A DNA stretch of 64,000 nucleotides from an uncultured Succiniclasticum sp. (GCA_900544275.1 UQUU01000001.1:1-64000); one strand, 5' to 3'; counted from the stretch's first letter, positions 33,919-42,539 are shown. The notes: generated by a model not told the origin, from the sequence alone. Made by a program: numbers and translations.

Positions 33919-34749
33919 TTACATTTCGTGGCGAGGATCCAGCACATCCCGCAAGGCGTCACCCCATAAATTAAATATAACTACGGTAAGAAAAATCGCA
34001 AGCCCGGGGAAAAACATAAGCCAGGGAGCCGTCTGCAGTTGTATTCTGCCTTCATTTAACATTAAGCCCCATTCAGGAGCAGGCGGCTGACTGCCAAATC
34101 CCAAAAACGACAAACCTGCCAGTTCCATCATCATCGCCCCGATATCCGCTGCGGCCGTAATCACCATCAAAGGCAAGATATTGGGGACAATATGCGTCCA
34201 CAAAATATGAATCGGCGTTCCTCCATTTACCACAGCCGCCTCCACAAAATCCCGTTTTTTAACTTTTAACACCATACTCCGCGCCAGGCGGGCATATTTA
34301 GTCCAGGTTACAACCAGAAGCGCAATCATAGCATTAACTAAACTGCCGCCCATAATCCCTGCTATCGCAATAGCTAAAATCATCCCCGGAAAAGAAATCA
34401 TCATATCAGCAATCCGCATAATAATGATATCTACTTTCCCGCCAAAATAACCGGCTAATACCCCCAATGTCGTTCCTACTATAAAAATTGCAGAAACTAA
34501 AATCAGAACACTGGACAACGAGTAGCTGGCGCCGTATAGAATGCGGCTTAATACATCACGCCCCAACTTGTCAGTACCAAACAGATGTGCCGCGGATGGT
34601 TCCATATTAGCATCTTTCATAATTGCATCCAGTGGATCATAGGGCGCAATCAAAGGTGCGGAAACTGCAACAATTACTAAGATAAGTACGAGTAATGTCG
34701 AAATTCGAAATGCCTTATTTTCCTGAAATCCCCTTAGTAAATTCTCCAT
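33919..34749 (-). CDS. dppC: ABC transporter permease (DppC-like)
   Basis: 276-aa permease with about six membrane helices and the OppC-type N-terminal region (APLIAPYDPLD, HLFGTDKLGRDVLSRILYG). The EAA loop that contacts the ATPase is present as the segment FVEAAVVNGGTPIHILWTHIVPN (read in part). It starts 3 nt after dppB, so the two permeases are translationally linked. Confidence 0.93.
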   Translation of the reverse strand: MENLLRGFQENKAFRISTLLVLILVIVAVSAPLIAPYDPLDAIMKDANMEPSAAHLFGTDKLGRDVLSRILYGASYSLSSVLILVSAIFIVGTTLGVLAGYFGGKVDIIIMRIADMMISFPGMILAIAIAGIMGGSLVNAMIALLVVTWTKYARLARSMVLKVKKRDFVEAAVVNGGTPIHILWTHIVPNILPLMVITAAADIGAMMMELAGLSFLGFGSQPPAPEWGLMLNEGRIQLQTAPWLMFFPGLAIFLTVVIFNLWGDALRDVLDPRHEM

Positions 34750-34752
34750 GTC

Positions 34753-35706
34753 TTATCTTCCTGCCTTTCTTAATCTAGGGTCAAAGTAAGTGTAAGACAA
34801 ATCGACAATTAAATTAATCATCATATACATAAACGCAATCCAAAGAACAATGGCCTGTACAGTCTGAAAATCACGATAGATAATTGCCTGTACCGCAGTA
34901 TAACCCAATCCGGGCCAGGAAAAAACAATTTCTACGACAGCAGCGCCCCCCAAAAGGGAGCCAAAAGCCAGACCAAAAAGAGTAATCAGCGGCAACAGTG
35001 CATTCGGCAGCACTTCTTTCCAGAGAATATGAGTTTCTGACATCCCTCTGGCACGAGCGCCAACCACATAATCCTGATTTAGTTCTTCTAAAACGGCAGC
35101 ACGAACCTGCCGGGTGTATTTGGCTGTCATAACCACCCCAAGCGTTACCATAGGGAGAATTAAATTTTCAATTGTAATTTCGCCCCCCACAATCGGAAAT
35201 ATACTCAGTTTCAAAGCAAATATCCACAAAAGCATAAGTCCCATCCAAAAGTTGGGAATAGAAACGCCAATAAACGTAAAAGCCCTTACTATATAATCAA
35301 ACCATGTGTTTTGCCGGACGGCAGTATAAATTCCCAAAGGAATGGAGAAAATTAACATGAACAAAGAAGAAGCCGCGGCTAAGATTACGGTAGCCGGCAG
35401 CGTTTCCAACATTGCTTCCAGAACCGGCTTCTTCATCATAAAGGAGAAGCCGAAGTTACCGTGAAGAACGCGAACTAACCAGTCAAGGTATTGAAAAATA
35501 AAAGGTTTATCCAAACCGAGTTCGTGGCGCAAGGCCTCTATTTCCATCTGGCTCACCATTATGTCTTCGTTACCTGCTATCATCTGCCGCACAGGATCTC
35601 CGGGGGATAACATAACCAGACAAAAGGTAATAAAACTAATCCCTAACAAGACAAAAACCATTTGGGCCAAACGCAGCAGCAGTTGTCTTCTAGTCAAATA
35701 CATCAT
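34753..35706 (-). CDS. dppB: ABC transporter permease (DppB-like)
   Basis: About 317 aa, OppB-type permease: N-terminal helix LGISFITFCLVMLSPGDP, and the EAA loop with DYVVGARARGMSETHILWK. Six helices are expected. The start is uncertain: TTG at 35712, ATG at 35706 and ATG at 35703 are adjacent and the GGAG lies between them. First gene of the operon, with a TATACT -10 about 35 bp upstream and a long inverted repeat beyond it. Divergent from the hydrolase gene at 35959. Confidence 0.93.
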   Translation of the reverse strand: MMYLTRRQLLLRLAQMVFVLLGISFITFCLVMLSPGDPVRQMIAGNEDIMVSQMEIEALRHELGLDKPFIFQYLDWLVRVLHGNFGFSFMMKKPVLEAMLETLPATVILAAASSLFMLIFSIPLGIYTAVRQNTWFDYIVRAFTFIGVSIPNFWMGLMLLWIFALKLSIFPIVGGEITIENLILPMVTLGVVMTAKYTRQVRAAVLEELNQDYVVGARARGMSETHILWKEVLPNALLPLITLFGLAFGSLLGGAAVVEIVFSWPGLGYTAVQAIIYRDFQTVQAIVLWIAFMYMMINLIVDLSYTYFDPRLRKAGR

Positions 35707-35750
35707 CTCCAACTCATAGTTCTATTTTTAAATCTTTAGTATAACGTATC

Positions 35751-35792
35751 TGATAATTTATTGTATTTTAACATTATTTAAAATACTTATCA
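35751..35792. promoter_or_regulatory. long inverted repeat between dppB and the hydrolase gene
   Basis: TGATAA - GTATTTTAA (35763-35771) - CATTAT - TTAAAATAC (35778-35786) - TTATCA, a nested perfect dyad in the divergent promoter region. It is a good candidate operator controlling both the transporter and the hydrolase. The stem is AT-only and lacks a U-run, so it is not a terminator. Confidence 0.55.
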
Positions 35793-35958
35793 ATAAGATT
35801 CATTGTAGTTATCAGTAATATGATTACAATAATATAGAAAAGCATTTTTAAAAATTTTTCTTCATGTTATAATAAGTTGGATTTTAGTACAATTGTGTTA
35901 ATAGTATACATGTCATGATCAATCCTTCCCATCAATTCTTAAACCAAAGGAGAAACAT

Positions 35959-36930
35959 ATGTCACACGATATGACGATTTGCGGGATGCAGGTTCGCCGT
36001 AACAGTAAATTACGTACCTGTCTGCCGGTTCCTGATACAAGCACCAGTATTCCCGTGACCATCATTAACGGAAAAGAGGACGGCCCCACTTTACTGATTA
36101 CCGCCGGGATTCACGGGGGAGAATATCCCGGCATTGCAGCGGCTATGGAGTTAGGCCGCGATGTGTCTCCGGAGGATGTTTCCGGCTGCCTTATTTTAAT
36201 GCATCCGGTAAACATTCAGGGATTCTGGGCCCGGAGGGAGTTTATTGTGCCCGAAGACGGCAAAAATCTAAACCGTGTGTTTCCCGGTACCCCGCTTGGG
36301 ACATTGGCGGATAAAACAGCCTATTTGCTCAGCAGCAATTTCTTTACTATTGCGGACTATTATGTGGATCTGCACAGTGGCGATATTCACGAAAGCCTGG
36401 TGCCTTATGTCTATTACCCGGGGCAACCCACGCCGGAAGTCGAAAAAGCGTCACGTTCCATGGCGATAGTTTTGGACGTGGAGTTTATGGTACGCTCTCT
36501 GGCTACAGGCGGAGCCTATAATTATGCCGCCAGTACGGGGCTTCCTTCCATCCTGATAGAAAGAGGCGGGGCGGGTCTCTGCCTGCGGGAAGACATTGAC
36601 GCTTATAAAGGCGACATCCGTAATATCCTCAGACGGCTTAAAATGTTCAGTCTGCCGGTGAAGCCCCGCCGCCACGTTCCCCGAGACGTCAAAAATGTAC
36701 TGTACCTGGAAGCCTTGGAAACCGGCTGCTGGCTCCACCATATACACAGCGGTGATTTTGTGGAAGAAGGCCAGGTCCTGGGTCAGATTACTGATATATT
36801 CGGACAGGTACTCACCACCTATTATGCGGAGCAGACCGGCGTGATACTCTACATCTGCCCGGCGCTTTCCGCCCCTAAGGGCACTGTTTTAGTCGCGTAT
36901 GGGCAAGTAGATACCATGGATCAATGTTGA
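35959..36930 (+). CDS. succinylglutamate desuccinylase/aspartoacylase-family hydrolase
   Basis: 323-aa zinc carboxypeptidase-like amidohydrolase, acting on N-acyl amino acids or similar amides. Zinc ligands fit H52-GG-E55 and H140 (DLHSGD); the substrate arginine region NLNRVFPG is present. The C-terminal beta domain (GDFVEEGQVLGQI) is a barrel-sandwich-like lid. Good AAAGGAG site upstream. It diverges from the dipeptide-type importer, suggesting that the imported compound is its substrate or is released by it. A short diverged copy of its codons for YAEQTGVIL lies downstream of the stop. Confidence 0.88.
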   Translation: MSHDMTICGMQVRRNSKLRTCLPVPDTSTSIPVTIINGKEDGPTLLITAGIHGGEYPGIAAAMELGRDVSPEDVSGCLILMHPVNIQGFWARREFIVPEDGKNLNRVFPGTPLGTLADKTAYLLSSNFFTIADYYVDLHSGDIHESLVPYVYYPGQPTPEVEKASRSMAIVLDVEFMVRSLATGGAYNYAASTGLPSILIERGGAGLCLREDIDAYKGDIRNILRRLKMFSLPVKPRRHVPRDVKNVLYLEALETGCWLHHIHSGDFVEEGQVLGQITDIFGQVLTTYYAEQTGVILYICPALSAPKGTVLVAYGQVDTMDQC

Positions 36931-36963
36931 ACTATAAACAGGGCAATTTATGAAATGAATTAA

Positions 36964-36998
36964 TTTATGCGGAACAAACCGATGTAATTCTTCATACC
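36964..36998 (+). repeat. diverged copy of the 3' part of the hydrolase gene
   Basis: TTTATGCGGAACAAACCGATGTAATTCTT matches ATTATGCGGAGCAGACCGGCGTGATACTC at 36821 inside the gene (22 of 29 identical). It would encode YAEQTDVIL against YAEQTGVIL; all but one codon change is synonymous. It looks like the remnant of a second gene copy. Confidence 0.7.
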
Positions 36999-37045
36999 AC
37001 AAAATATAATACGTTGTTATTACCAATATGATTAAGGTCAATACA

Positions 37046-37084
37046 AAAGGCACCCCTTTATTTATTAAAAGGGGTGCCTTTATT
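37046..37084. terminator. strong terminator
   Basis: AAAGGCACCCCTTT pairs perfectly with AAAGGGGTGCCTTT around an 8-nt loop; followed by TATTTT on plus and TGTATT on minus. It can end both the hydrolase gene and the minus-strand peptide gene. Confidence 0.93.
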
Positions 37085-37152
37085 TTACAAAGTCGTTATT
37101 CATTTTTACCTCGCAGATAGGATTCTATTCGTTAACGTCTTCTTTTATTTTA

Positions 37153-37209
37153 TTATTCGATGGGAATAATGCTCAGGCTTGTAAAAATTTTAATCAACCG
37201 CTCTAACAT
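37153..37209 (-). CDS. putative 18-aa hydrophobic peptide gene
   Basis: ATG at 37209 preceded by a perfect GAGGAGGTG, encoding an 18-residue peptide that begins MLERLIKIF and ends SIIPIE, moderately hydrophobic with a basic N-terminal half. A near-consensus promoter lies about 100 bp upstream and a strong terminator about 70 bp downstream, making a self-contained ~250-nt transcript. A second short frame (15 codons, ATG at about 37254) ends inside its start codon, which would couple translation. A small-membrane-peptide toxin, a leader peptide or a regulatory RNA are all possible. Confidence 0.5.
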   Translation of the reverse strand: MLERLIKIFTSLSIIPIE

Positions 37210-37306
37210 AGTAGCACCTCCTCTTTTATAAAACTATTATGCAAAAACATGATTTTCGGGGCCTTTGCTTTGCGCTGTCCTGCTTCAGCACTCTTTTGCT
37301 GGTTTG

Positions 37307-37335
37307 ATTATACCATGTATGTTATATTTTGTCCA
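37307..37335 (-). promoter_or_regulatory. promoter of the 18-aa peptide transcript
   Basis: -35 TGGACA (37330-37335), 17-bp spacer, -10 TATAAT (37307-37312), minus strand. Confidence 0.85.
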
Positions 37336-37432
37336 GTAGGGCTTTTAAACGTCCCACTATATTTTAAAAGTACGGAGACCCGCTCAGAGAGCCAATCTCC
37401 GCAATACAGCATTGGCATCATGCCACATTTCT

Positions 37433-37492
37433 CAATTATTTCACGAATTATTTCACAAATTATTTCACAAATTATTTCACAAATTATTTTTT
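37433..37492 (-). repeat. 12-bp tandem repeat, five units, in-frame stops
   Basis: Plus-strand units of exactly 12 bp at 37433, 37445, 37457, 37469 and 37481 (AAATTATTTCAC type). On the minus strand in the frame of the short open stretch upstream they read NNL-stop, NNL-stop, NNL-stop, NNS-stop, NN-stop. Two internal units are identical. Confidence 0.93.
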
Positions 37493-37626
37493 ACTTCCGT
37501 CTGATTGATTTGGGTCCCATCCGGCAAATAACAGGATATCCTCAGGCGTTCTGCCGACGCCTCCAGGACCAGATAACTATCGGTTTCCGGCTGCGGCGCC
37601 AGGCAGGCAACGCTACACTCTGCCAA
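37477..37626 (-). CDS. possible 49-aa frame or gene remnant ahead of the 12-bp repeat
   Basis: Open frame from a TTG at 37626 (start weakly supported, no good ribosome binding site), through LAPQPETDSYLVLEASAERL and SCYLPDGTQINQT, to NNL-stop. Codon use (CTG, GCG, CCG rich) resembles neighbouring genes, unlike the AT-rich repeat that continues it. It lies downstream of dinB on the same strand and could be the tail of a lost gene. No family recognised. Confidence 0.35.
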   Translation of the reverse strand: MAECSVACLAPQPETDSYLVLEASAERLRISCYLPDGTQINQTEVKNNL

Positions 37627-37707
37627 ACAGTATAGTCATTACTTTGGCTATCCGGAAAATCAGTGCTTTATAAAAAATTTTGAACACCGCATAGGGTACT
37701 TTCCCAC

Positions 37708-38868
37708 TCATTTCAGAATGCCGCGTTTAATAATCGATTCGCCAAAACGGCTTTTCAGCTGATCGACAGCCCGGTTGCGCGCCCGCAGCCGTTCATCTTC
37801 GGCAAAACCCAGGACCGGCGTATCTTCGGGACGGTCTAAGCCGCTTACCGTAACACCCAAAAGGCGTACGCCCGGTTTTACGTTTATAGTTTGCAGCAGT
37901 TTTTCCGCCAAAGAAAAAATTTCCTCATCCCAGCAGATGGGCCGGTCACTGGACACACTGCGGGTGATCGTATGAAAATCAGCAAATTTCACTTTCAGCG
38001 TCACGGTCCGCCCGGAAAAATGTTCCCGCCGCAGGCGCCACCCCACCTGTCCGCAGAGATCCAACACTTCGTCCCGACAGGATTCCCGGTCTGTATAGTC
38101 CACCGCAAAGGTATTTTCTTTGCCGATAGATTTCGCAATTTCTTCATTGATAACGGGACGTTCATCCAAGCCTACGGCTAATCTGCGGATCTGCTGCGCA
38201 TTACTGCCCAGTATTTTTTCCAGAATTCCGGTTTCCGTCATCGCCAATTGTCCGATGGTATCGATGCCCAGTTGACGCAACTTTCTCTCTGCACTGTGCC
38301 CTATACCAAAAATCCGGGTCACCGGCAGTGGCGCCAACAAAGCCGCAGCTTCCTCCGGCAAAATTTTAACGAAGCCGTGCGGTTTTTGCATATCTGATGC
38401 CAGTTTGGCCAGAAACTTGTTGGGCGCCAATCCGATCGACGCGCTCAGGTTCAGCTCTTTTTCAATCCGGTCCTGCACCGCATGCGCAATTTTATCGGCG
38501 CCGCCCAGTTTTTCCATACCGGTCAGGTCCACAAAAGCTTCATCAATGGACAAAGGCTCTACCAAAGGAGAGGTTTCCCGAAAAATAGCCATGATTTTAT
38601 GAGACATTTCCGCATAACGATGGGGGTGGCAGGGTATAAAGATACCATGGGGGCAAAGCCGGCGGGCTTCAAATAAGGGCATGGCAGAATGGACGCCAAA
38701 AGCCCTGGCCTCATACGAACAGGTAGAAACCACGCCTCGAGCCGAACGCCCCCCCACAATCACCGGTTTTCCTTTTAATTCCGGCTGATCCAATATTTCT
38801 ACGGAAGCATAAAAAGCATCCATATCCACATGCATGATCCACCTTGGATGCCGCTTTTCTTCAGTCAC
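37708..38868 (-). CDS. dinB: DNA polymerase IV (Y-family, translesion)
   Basis: 386 aa from a GTG at 38868 with AGAGGTGAG upstream; the frame extends further but without a site. Catalytic MHVDMDAFYASVE with the metal Asp, SYEARAFGV, and SIDEAFVDLTG with the second catalytic Asp-Glu pair; then the thumb helix-hairpin-helix (ARLKxLGI-like RKLRQLGIDTIGQL) and the little-finger domain. Low-fidelity synthesis past lesions. No LexA box was recognised upstream. Confidence 0.95.
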   Translation of the reverse strand: MTEEKRHPRWIMHVDMDAFYASVEILDQPELKGKPVIVGGRSARGVVSTCSYEARAFGVHSAMPLFEARRLCPHGIFIPCHPHRYAEMSHKIMAIFRETSPLVEPLSIDEAFVDLTGMEKLGGADKIAHAVQDRIEKELNLSASIGLAPNKFLAKLASDMQKPHGFVKILPEEAAALLAPLPVTRIFGIGHSAERKLRQLGIDTIGQLAMTETGILEKILGSNAQQIRRLAVGLDERPVINEEIAKSIGKENTFAVDYTDRESCRDEVLDLCGQVGWRLRREHFSGRTVTLKVKFADFHTITRSVSSDRPICWDEEIFSLAEKLLQTINVKPGVRLLGVTVSGLDRPEDTPVLGFAEDERLRARNRAVDQLKSRFGESIIKRGILK

Positions 38869-38984
38869 CGTCTCACCTCTTTTATGCTTCGTTTCTCTAA
38901 GCAATCGCACCCTACCACTGATTTCAGTTGCAGGATGCAAATTTTCATGCGTAATTCAATAGTACGTTTACTGCAACGCCAATA

Positions 38985-39773
38985 CTAACTGAAGAATTTA
39001 CTGAAAAAGCCTTCTTTTTCTTTCCCGTTGGCAATATCTTCCGCTCTTTGTTTCCCTTTTGCCAGGGCTTCGTCCACATTGCCGCCGGTCATTTTAGCTT
39101 TTAACACATCGCTGAAGGTATTCATCATATTCATCTCCTGCTCGCGCTGCATAGATTTTGTATTTTCACGCCAACGCGCCGTAGAACGCACTCTGTCATA
39201 AAAAGCTTTTACCTCTTTCGCGTCAAAATCCTTACCGATCTCGATCTGTACATTGCGGATCCCCTTATGGTTATAGGGGAACTGAATCGTCCAGCCATCA
39301 TTCGTTCCGTCCGAAGCATGTTTTTCCTCCAGTGTAATAAGATTCATATTTCCCAATCGGCGCGGGTCAGACCCCATCTGTTTTTCAACAAAATTAGCCG
39401 AAGGATCGTACGGACGAACCTCGTTATAATAGAATACCGGCGGATACTTGGCGTTTCTGTGGCGGTTGCTCTGAATCGTGAAAACACCTTTTGTATAATA
39501 ATGCTTCACGGCAATGGACTCGCTGCCATGCTGCAGATAGCTGGAGTCGGAAGGCGCATTTTCCAGTAATTTCTGATCCTGTTCCGCCTGTCTGACCGCC
39601 TGGTGGAATTCTTCCAGGGTGATATAGTCCGACCGAATGAACGGATTGATATTTTTGCGGCAGTCGTCGCAGATATACTGTTTATCCTGTAATTTAGAAC
39701 GGGATAACATGCCGACTTCTTTGCCGCAGACAGCGCAGGCCTCTTTTTTGAATACTCCGTCAAAAAATCCCAT
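38985..39773 (-). CDS. DUF4428-containing protein with zinc knuckle
   Basis: 262 aa. The N-terminus GFFDGVFKKEACAVCGKEVG, followed by CDDC, forms the Cys4 zinc ribbon of the DUF4428 family (C13, C16 and a second pair near 36-39). The middle has beta-strand-rich segments around RRLGNMNLITLEEKHAS and a pleckstrin-like pattern; the C-terminus (GKEKEGFFSKFFS) is basic and aromatic. Function unknown. Start set at the ATG behind AGGAAG, inside a leader with 15-bp direct repeats and an extended TGTTATAAT promoter at 39880-39888. Confidence 0.85.
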   Translation of the reverse strand: MGFFDGVFKKEACAVCGKEVGMLSRSKLQDKQYICDDCRKNINPFIRSDYITLEEFHQAVRQAEQDQKLLENAPSDSSYLQHGSESIAVKHYYTKGVFTIQSNRHRNAKYPPVFYYNEVRPYDPSANFVEKQMGSDPRRLGNMNLITLEEKHASDGTNDGWTIQFPYNHKGIRNVQIEIGKDFDAKEVKAFYDRVRSTARWRENTKSMQREQEMNMMNTFSDVLKAKMTGGNVDEALAKGKQRAEDIANGKEKEGFFSKFFS

Positions 39774-39790
39774 GGTCACACTTCCTTTCT

Positions 39791-39820
39791 TTAACACCCA
39801 TTACCTTAACACCCATTACC
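39791..39820. repeat. 15-bp tandem direct repeat in the DUF4428 leader
   Basis: TTAACACCCATTACC at 39791-39805 and again, identical, at 39806-39820, with a partial third copy (TTAC) after it. On the minus strand the unit GGTAATGGGTGTTAA contains in-frame ATG and TAA. Confidence 0.93.
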
Positions 39821-39956
39821 TTACAGGTTACAAATTGATACGTTCACCTCTTGGCCCATTCCCTGACCTTGTGTAATATATTATAACATAAGCAGCATTT
39901 ACTCTTTCTTCACCCCCGGTAATTTCAGGAAGAAAAATATAATTTCTGCAAATACA

Positions 39957-39985
39957 TTGAGCTTTAATGCATTATTTGATACAAT
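39957..39985 (+). promoter_or_regulatory. promoter of the SsuCB-type genes
   Basis: -35 TTGAGC (39957-39962), 17-bp spacer, -10 TACAAT (39980-39985) with TGA extension. Further down, TTATCCGG pairs with CCGGATAA (about 40066-40094), a hairpin in the leader just before the permease gene. Confidence 0.65.
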
Positions 39986-40126
39986 ATTTTGAGCAATTTC
40001 AGGTTACTATATTATCATCAGATTGAGATATGACAATCCGGAAAAAACACTGACACTTTTTCTTTATCCGGTGGAGTGGATGAACCGGATAAAAAATCTG
40101 ATCTATCGGAAGGGAGGAGAGGTTTC

Positions 40127-40897
40127 ATGCAGCGATTCGTCAACGGTCTGATCATACCGATCGTTCTTCTGTTGCTTTGGTTTTTTGTTTCCGAAGTCCG
40201 GTTATTCAGTCCTTACCTGCTTCCTTCTCCTTTTACGGTTTGGGACAGTTTGGGAGAACTGGTGCAATCCGGTCTTCTTCTCTCCCATCTTTTAATCAGC
40301 CTGCGCAGGGTTTTTTTAGGCTTTTTTCTCGCTGTTGTCATCGCGATCCCTTTGGGGGTTTTCTGTGGTCGCAGCCGGTTTTTTTACGACCATTTTTTAC
40401 TTTTGCTGGAATTTTTGCGGCATGTACCGCCCCTGGCGGCCATACCCCTGATTATCTTATGGGCCGGCATCGGCGAAGCTTCCAAGCTGACCATTATCTT
40501 TTTAGCGGCTTTTTTTCCTTTGTTTTTAAACACTTACAGCGGGATTCGCAATTGTGCTAAAGACTTCCTGGAAGTAGGTTATTCTCTTGATCTTACGCCC
40601 TGGCAGATCATCCGCTATATTCAGCTTCCTGCCGCATTGGAATCCATCGTTACCGGGCTGCAGATTTCGTTAGGTTACAGTTGGCGGGCTTTGATCGGCG
40701 CGGAACTGATCGCGGCTTCCGCCGGGATCGGTTACTTGATTTTAGATGCAGAAGAAATGTCCCGTCCTGACATCGTCATTGTGGGCTTACTTTGTATCGG
40801 CATTATCGGCAGTTTACTGGACTTTATTTTTCTTCACCTGTTAAATCCGCTGCTTCCCTGGCGAAATAAGGAGGCCCGCAATGATAATTGTGCCTGA
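40127..40897 (+). CDS. ABC transporter permease, SsuC/TauC type
   Basis: 256-aa permease starting at the ATG behind GGGAGGAGAGG. About six membrane helices; the family loop is visible from LEVGYSLDLTPWQIIRYIQLPAAL (in part LTPWQII) to the last helix. This class imports sulfonates, taurine, nitrate or pyrimidine precursors. It overlaps the ATPase gene by 17 nt. The matching binding protein is encoded on the opposite strand about 1.6 kb away. Confidence 0.9.
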   Translation: MQRFVNGLIIPIVLLLLWFFVSEVRLFSPYLLPSPFTVWDSLGELVQSGLLLSHLLISLRRVFLGFFLAVVIAIPLGVFCGRSRFFYDHFLLLLEFLRHVPPLAAIPLIILWAGIGEASKLTIIFLAAFFPLFLNTYSGIRNCAKDFLEVGYSLDLTPWQIIRYIQLPAALESIVTGLQISLGYSWRALIGAELIAASAGIGYLILDAEEMSRPDIVIVGLLCIGIIGSLLDFIFLHLLNPLLPWRNKEARNDNCA

Positions 40898-41618
40898 TCC
40901 GATTCGCCTTGCCGGCCTTTGTAAAAGTTATCCCGTCAATGCAGATGTTGCTAAGACCGTAGTTTCCATATCCGACCTCCAAATTAATTTTGGCAGTTTT
41001 ACCTGTATCGTAGGCAAAAACGGCTGCGGCAAAACCACGCTGCTGCGCTTACTGGCCGGTCTGGAACATCCCACAAAGGGGAGTATTTCATCCTTGCCCC
41101 GCAAGATTTCGCTTGTATTTCAAGACCCTCGCCTTCTTCCCTGGCTTACCGTTACGGAAAATATTGCGTTGGCCCGCAAAGGCAGAAAGCAGCCTCCAAA
41201 TCAAAAAAACAGCCGCGCAGGTCTTGCGCAACTGTTGGAAGATTTGGAATTAAGCGAGACTGCCGATTTTTACCCAAACCAGCTTTCCGGCGGTATGGCA
41301 CAGCGGGTCTCTTTGGGACGGGCGCTCTTTTATGACGCCGACCTGATCCTTATGGACGAACCCTTCAGCGCCCTGGATTACTTTACCCGGCAGCATTTGC
41401 AGAAGTTGGTTCTGCGCCTGTTCCAAGACAGCAGAAAAACCATTGTTTTTGTCACACACGACGTGGAAGAAGCGCTTTTGCTCGGCGACCGCCTGTTGGT
41501 TATGGAGACCGGCAGCATCAAAGCGGATCTCTCCCTTGCATTTCCCCGTCCCCGGACTGCCGCAGATCCGGAATTTCAGCTCATGCGGCAAAAAATACTG
41601 CAATTGCTGGGAGAGTGA
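40881..41618 (+). CDS. ABC transporter ATPase, SsuB/TauB type
   Basis: 245 aa. Walker A VGKNGCGKTT, Q-loop VFQDPRLLPW, signature LSGGMAQR, Walker B LILMDEPFSALD and H-loop THD. The LLPW after the Q-loop is the usual mark of nitrate/sulfonate/taurine ATPases. Start ATG at 40881 inside the end of the permease gene (GGAGG upstream). It converges on the HD gene, with only 9 bp between stops. Confidence 0.93.
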   Translation: MIIVPDPIRLAGLCKSYPVNADVAKTVVSISDLQINFGSFTCIVGKNGCGKTTLLRLLAGLEHPTKGSISSLPRKISLVFQDPRLLPWLTVTENIALARKGRKQPPNQKNSRAGLAQLLEDLELSETADFYPNQLSGGMAQRVSLGRALFYDADLILMDEPFSALDYFTRQHLQKLVLRLFQDSRKTIVFVTHDVEEALLLGDRLLVMETGSIKADLSLAFPRPRTAADPEFQLMRQKILQLLGE

Positions 41619-41627
41619 CGTCTGCTG

Positions 41628-42422
41628 TTACGATTCCCCGAGCCTTTGGGCGATGTATGCGGCAACGACTTCCCGGATCTTAACAAACTGCTCCCTTGTT
41701 GTCGGGTTATGGCTCTCTAACTGCAGTAGCGTTGCTAAATACCCCTGCTCTTCTACCTGCCGGACACTTTCTTTATAGACCAGACCAAAAAGAAAAGATA
41801 TGTGTCCTAAAATCAGATCCATAGGCGTCTTCATGGTCTGGCGGTCCAAATTACGGCATTGAAGGATATTTTCATACACAGACGGCGTGATCGTCGCTTC
41901 CAGAAACACCTTGTCAGGCACATCATAAATTGCCTGGCGGGGTGTTTCAATATTAACGCGCAAAATATCCACTTTGTCAGCGTCGCGTAAGAGCGTCACA
42001 TACCGATATTCTGTGTCCGTCAGGTCCTCCGGCAAGAGATACGCATTATGCAAACGGATGGCTTTTTCCAGGATTTGATACTCTTGCGCCGCCGCATCTG
42101 CCGTAATAAAGCGCTGGAGCAACCCCTCTTTAAAAAGCAGATCCGCCCCTAAGACCGCATGATCAACAGACAACCCGTCACGAAAAGTGCCGTAACGGCG
42201 CAATTGCTCAAAGCGACCGATATCATGCAGCATCCCCAAAAGCCAGGCCAGTTCTTTTGCCTGACCTTGCATTCCCAGGCTGTCCGCAATGCGATCGCAC
42301 AATGAAGCTACGCGCAGGCTGTGGTCCACTTTGAGCTGAAACTTCGGGTTCGTCAGATCATAAGAAGCAACGTACGCAAAAAACTCTGTTGTCACCTTAT
42401 CCCGATCAATTACTGCCCTCAT
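41628..42422 (-). CDS. HD-domain phosphohydrolase
   Basis: 264-aa protein with an HD motif set H34, H66-D67 and a later Asp in LLRDADKVDIL (about 147): the metal-binding signature of HD phosphohydrolases acting on nucleotides or phosphate esters. Substrate unknown. RBS GGAAAGG before ATG. It follows the binding-protein gene on the minus strand by about 117 bp, without an obvious terminator between, so the two may be co-transcribed. Confidence 0.88.
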   Translation of the reverse strand: MRAVIDRDKVTTEFFAYVASYDLTNPKFQLKVDHSLRVASLCDRIADSLGMQGQAKELAWLLGMLHDIGRFEQLRRYGTFRDGLSVDHAVLGADLLFKEGLLQRFITADAAAQEYQILEKAIRLHNAYLLPEDLTDTEYRYVTLLRDADKVDILRVNIETPRQAIYDVPDKVFLEATITPSVYENILQCRNLDRQTMKTPMDLILGHISFLFGLVYKESVRQVEEQGYLATLLQLESHNPTTREQFVKIREVVAAYIAQRLGES

Positions 42423-42539
42423 TTTTACCTTTCCACGGAAATTCCCGTCGCAACCCCATCCAGTTATGTACCGAAGAATGTTTTCTCCGGTCTCTTCGGA
42501 CTGTTCCTTGCTATGAAATACACCTCGACCGCTTTACTC

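Noticed and set aside
37433..37492. CRISPR-like array of short repeats
   Set aside because: Units are 12 bp and directly adjacent with no spacers; no cas genes.
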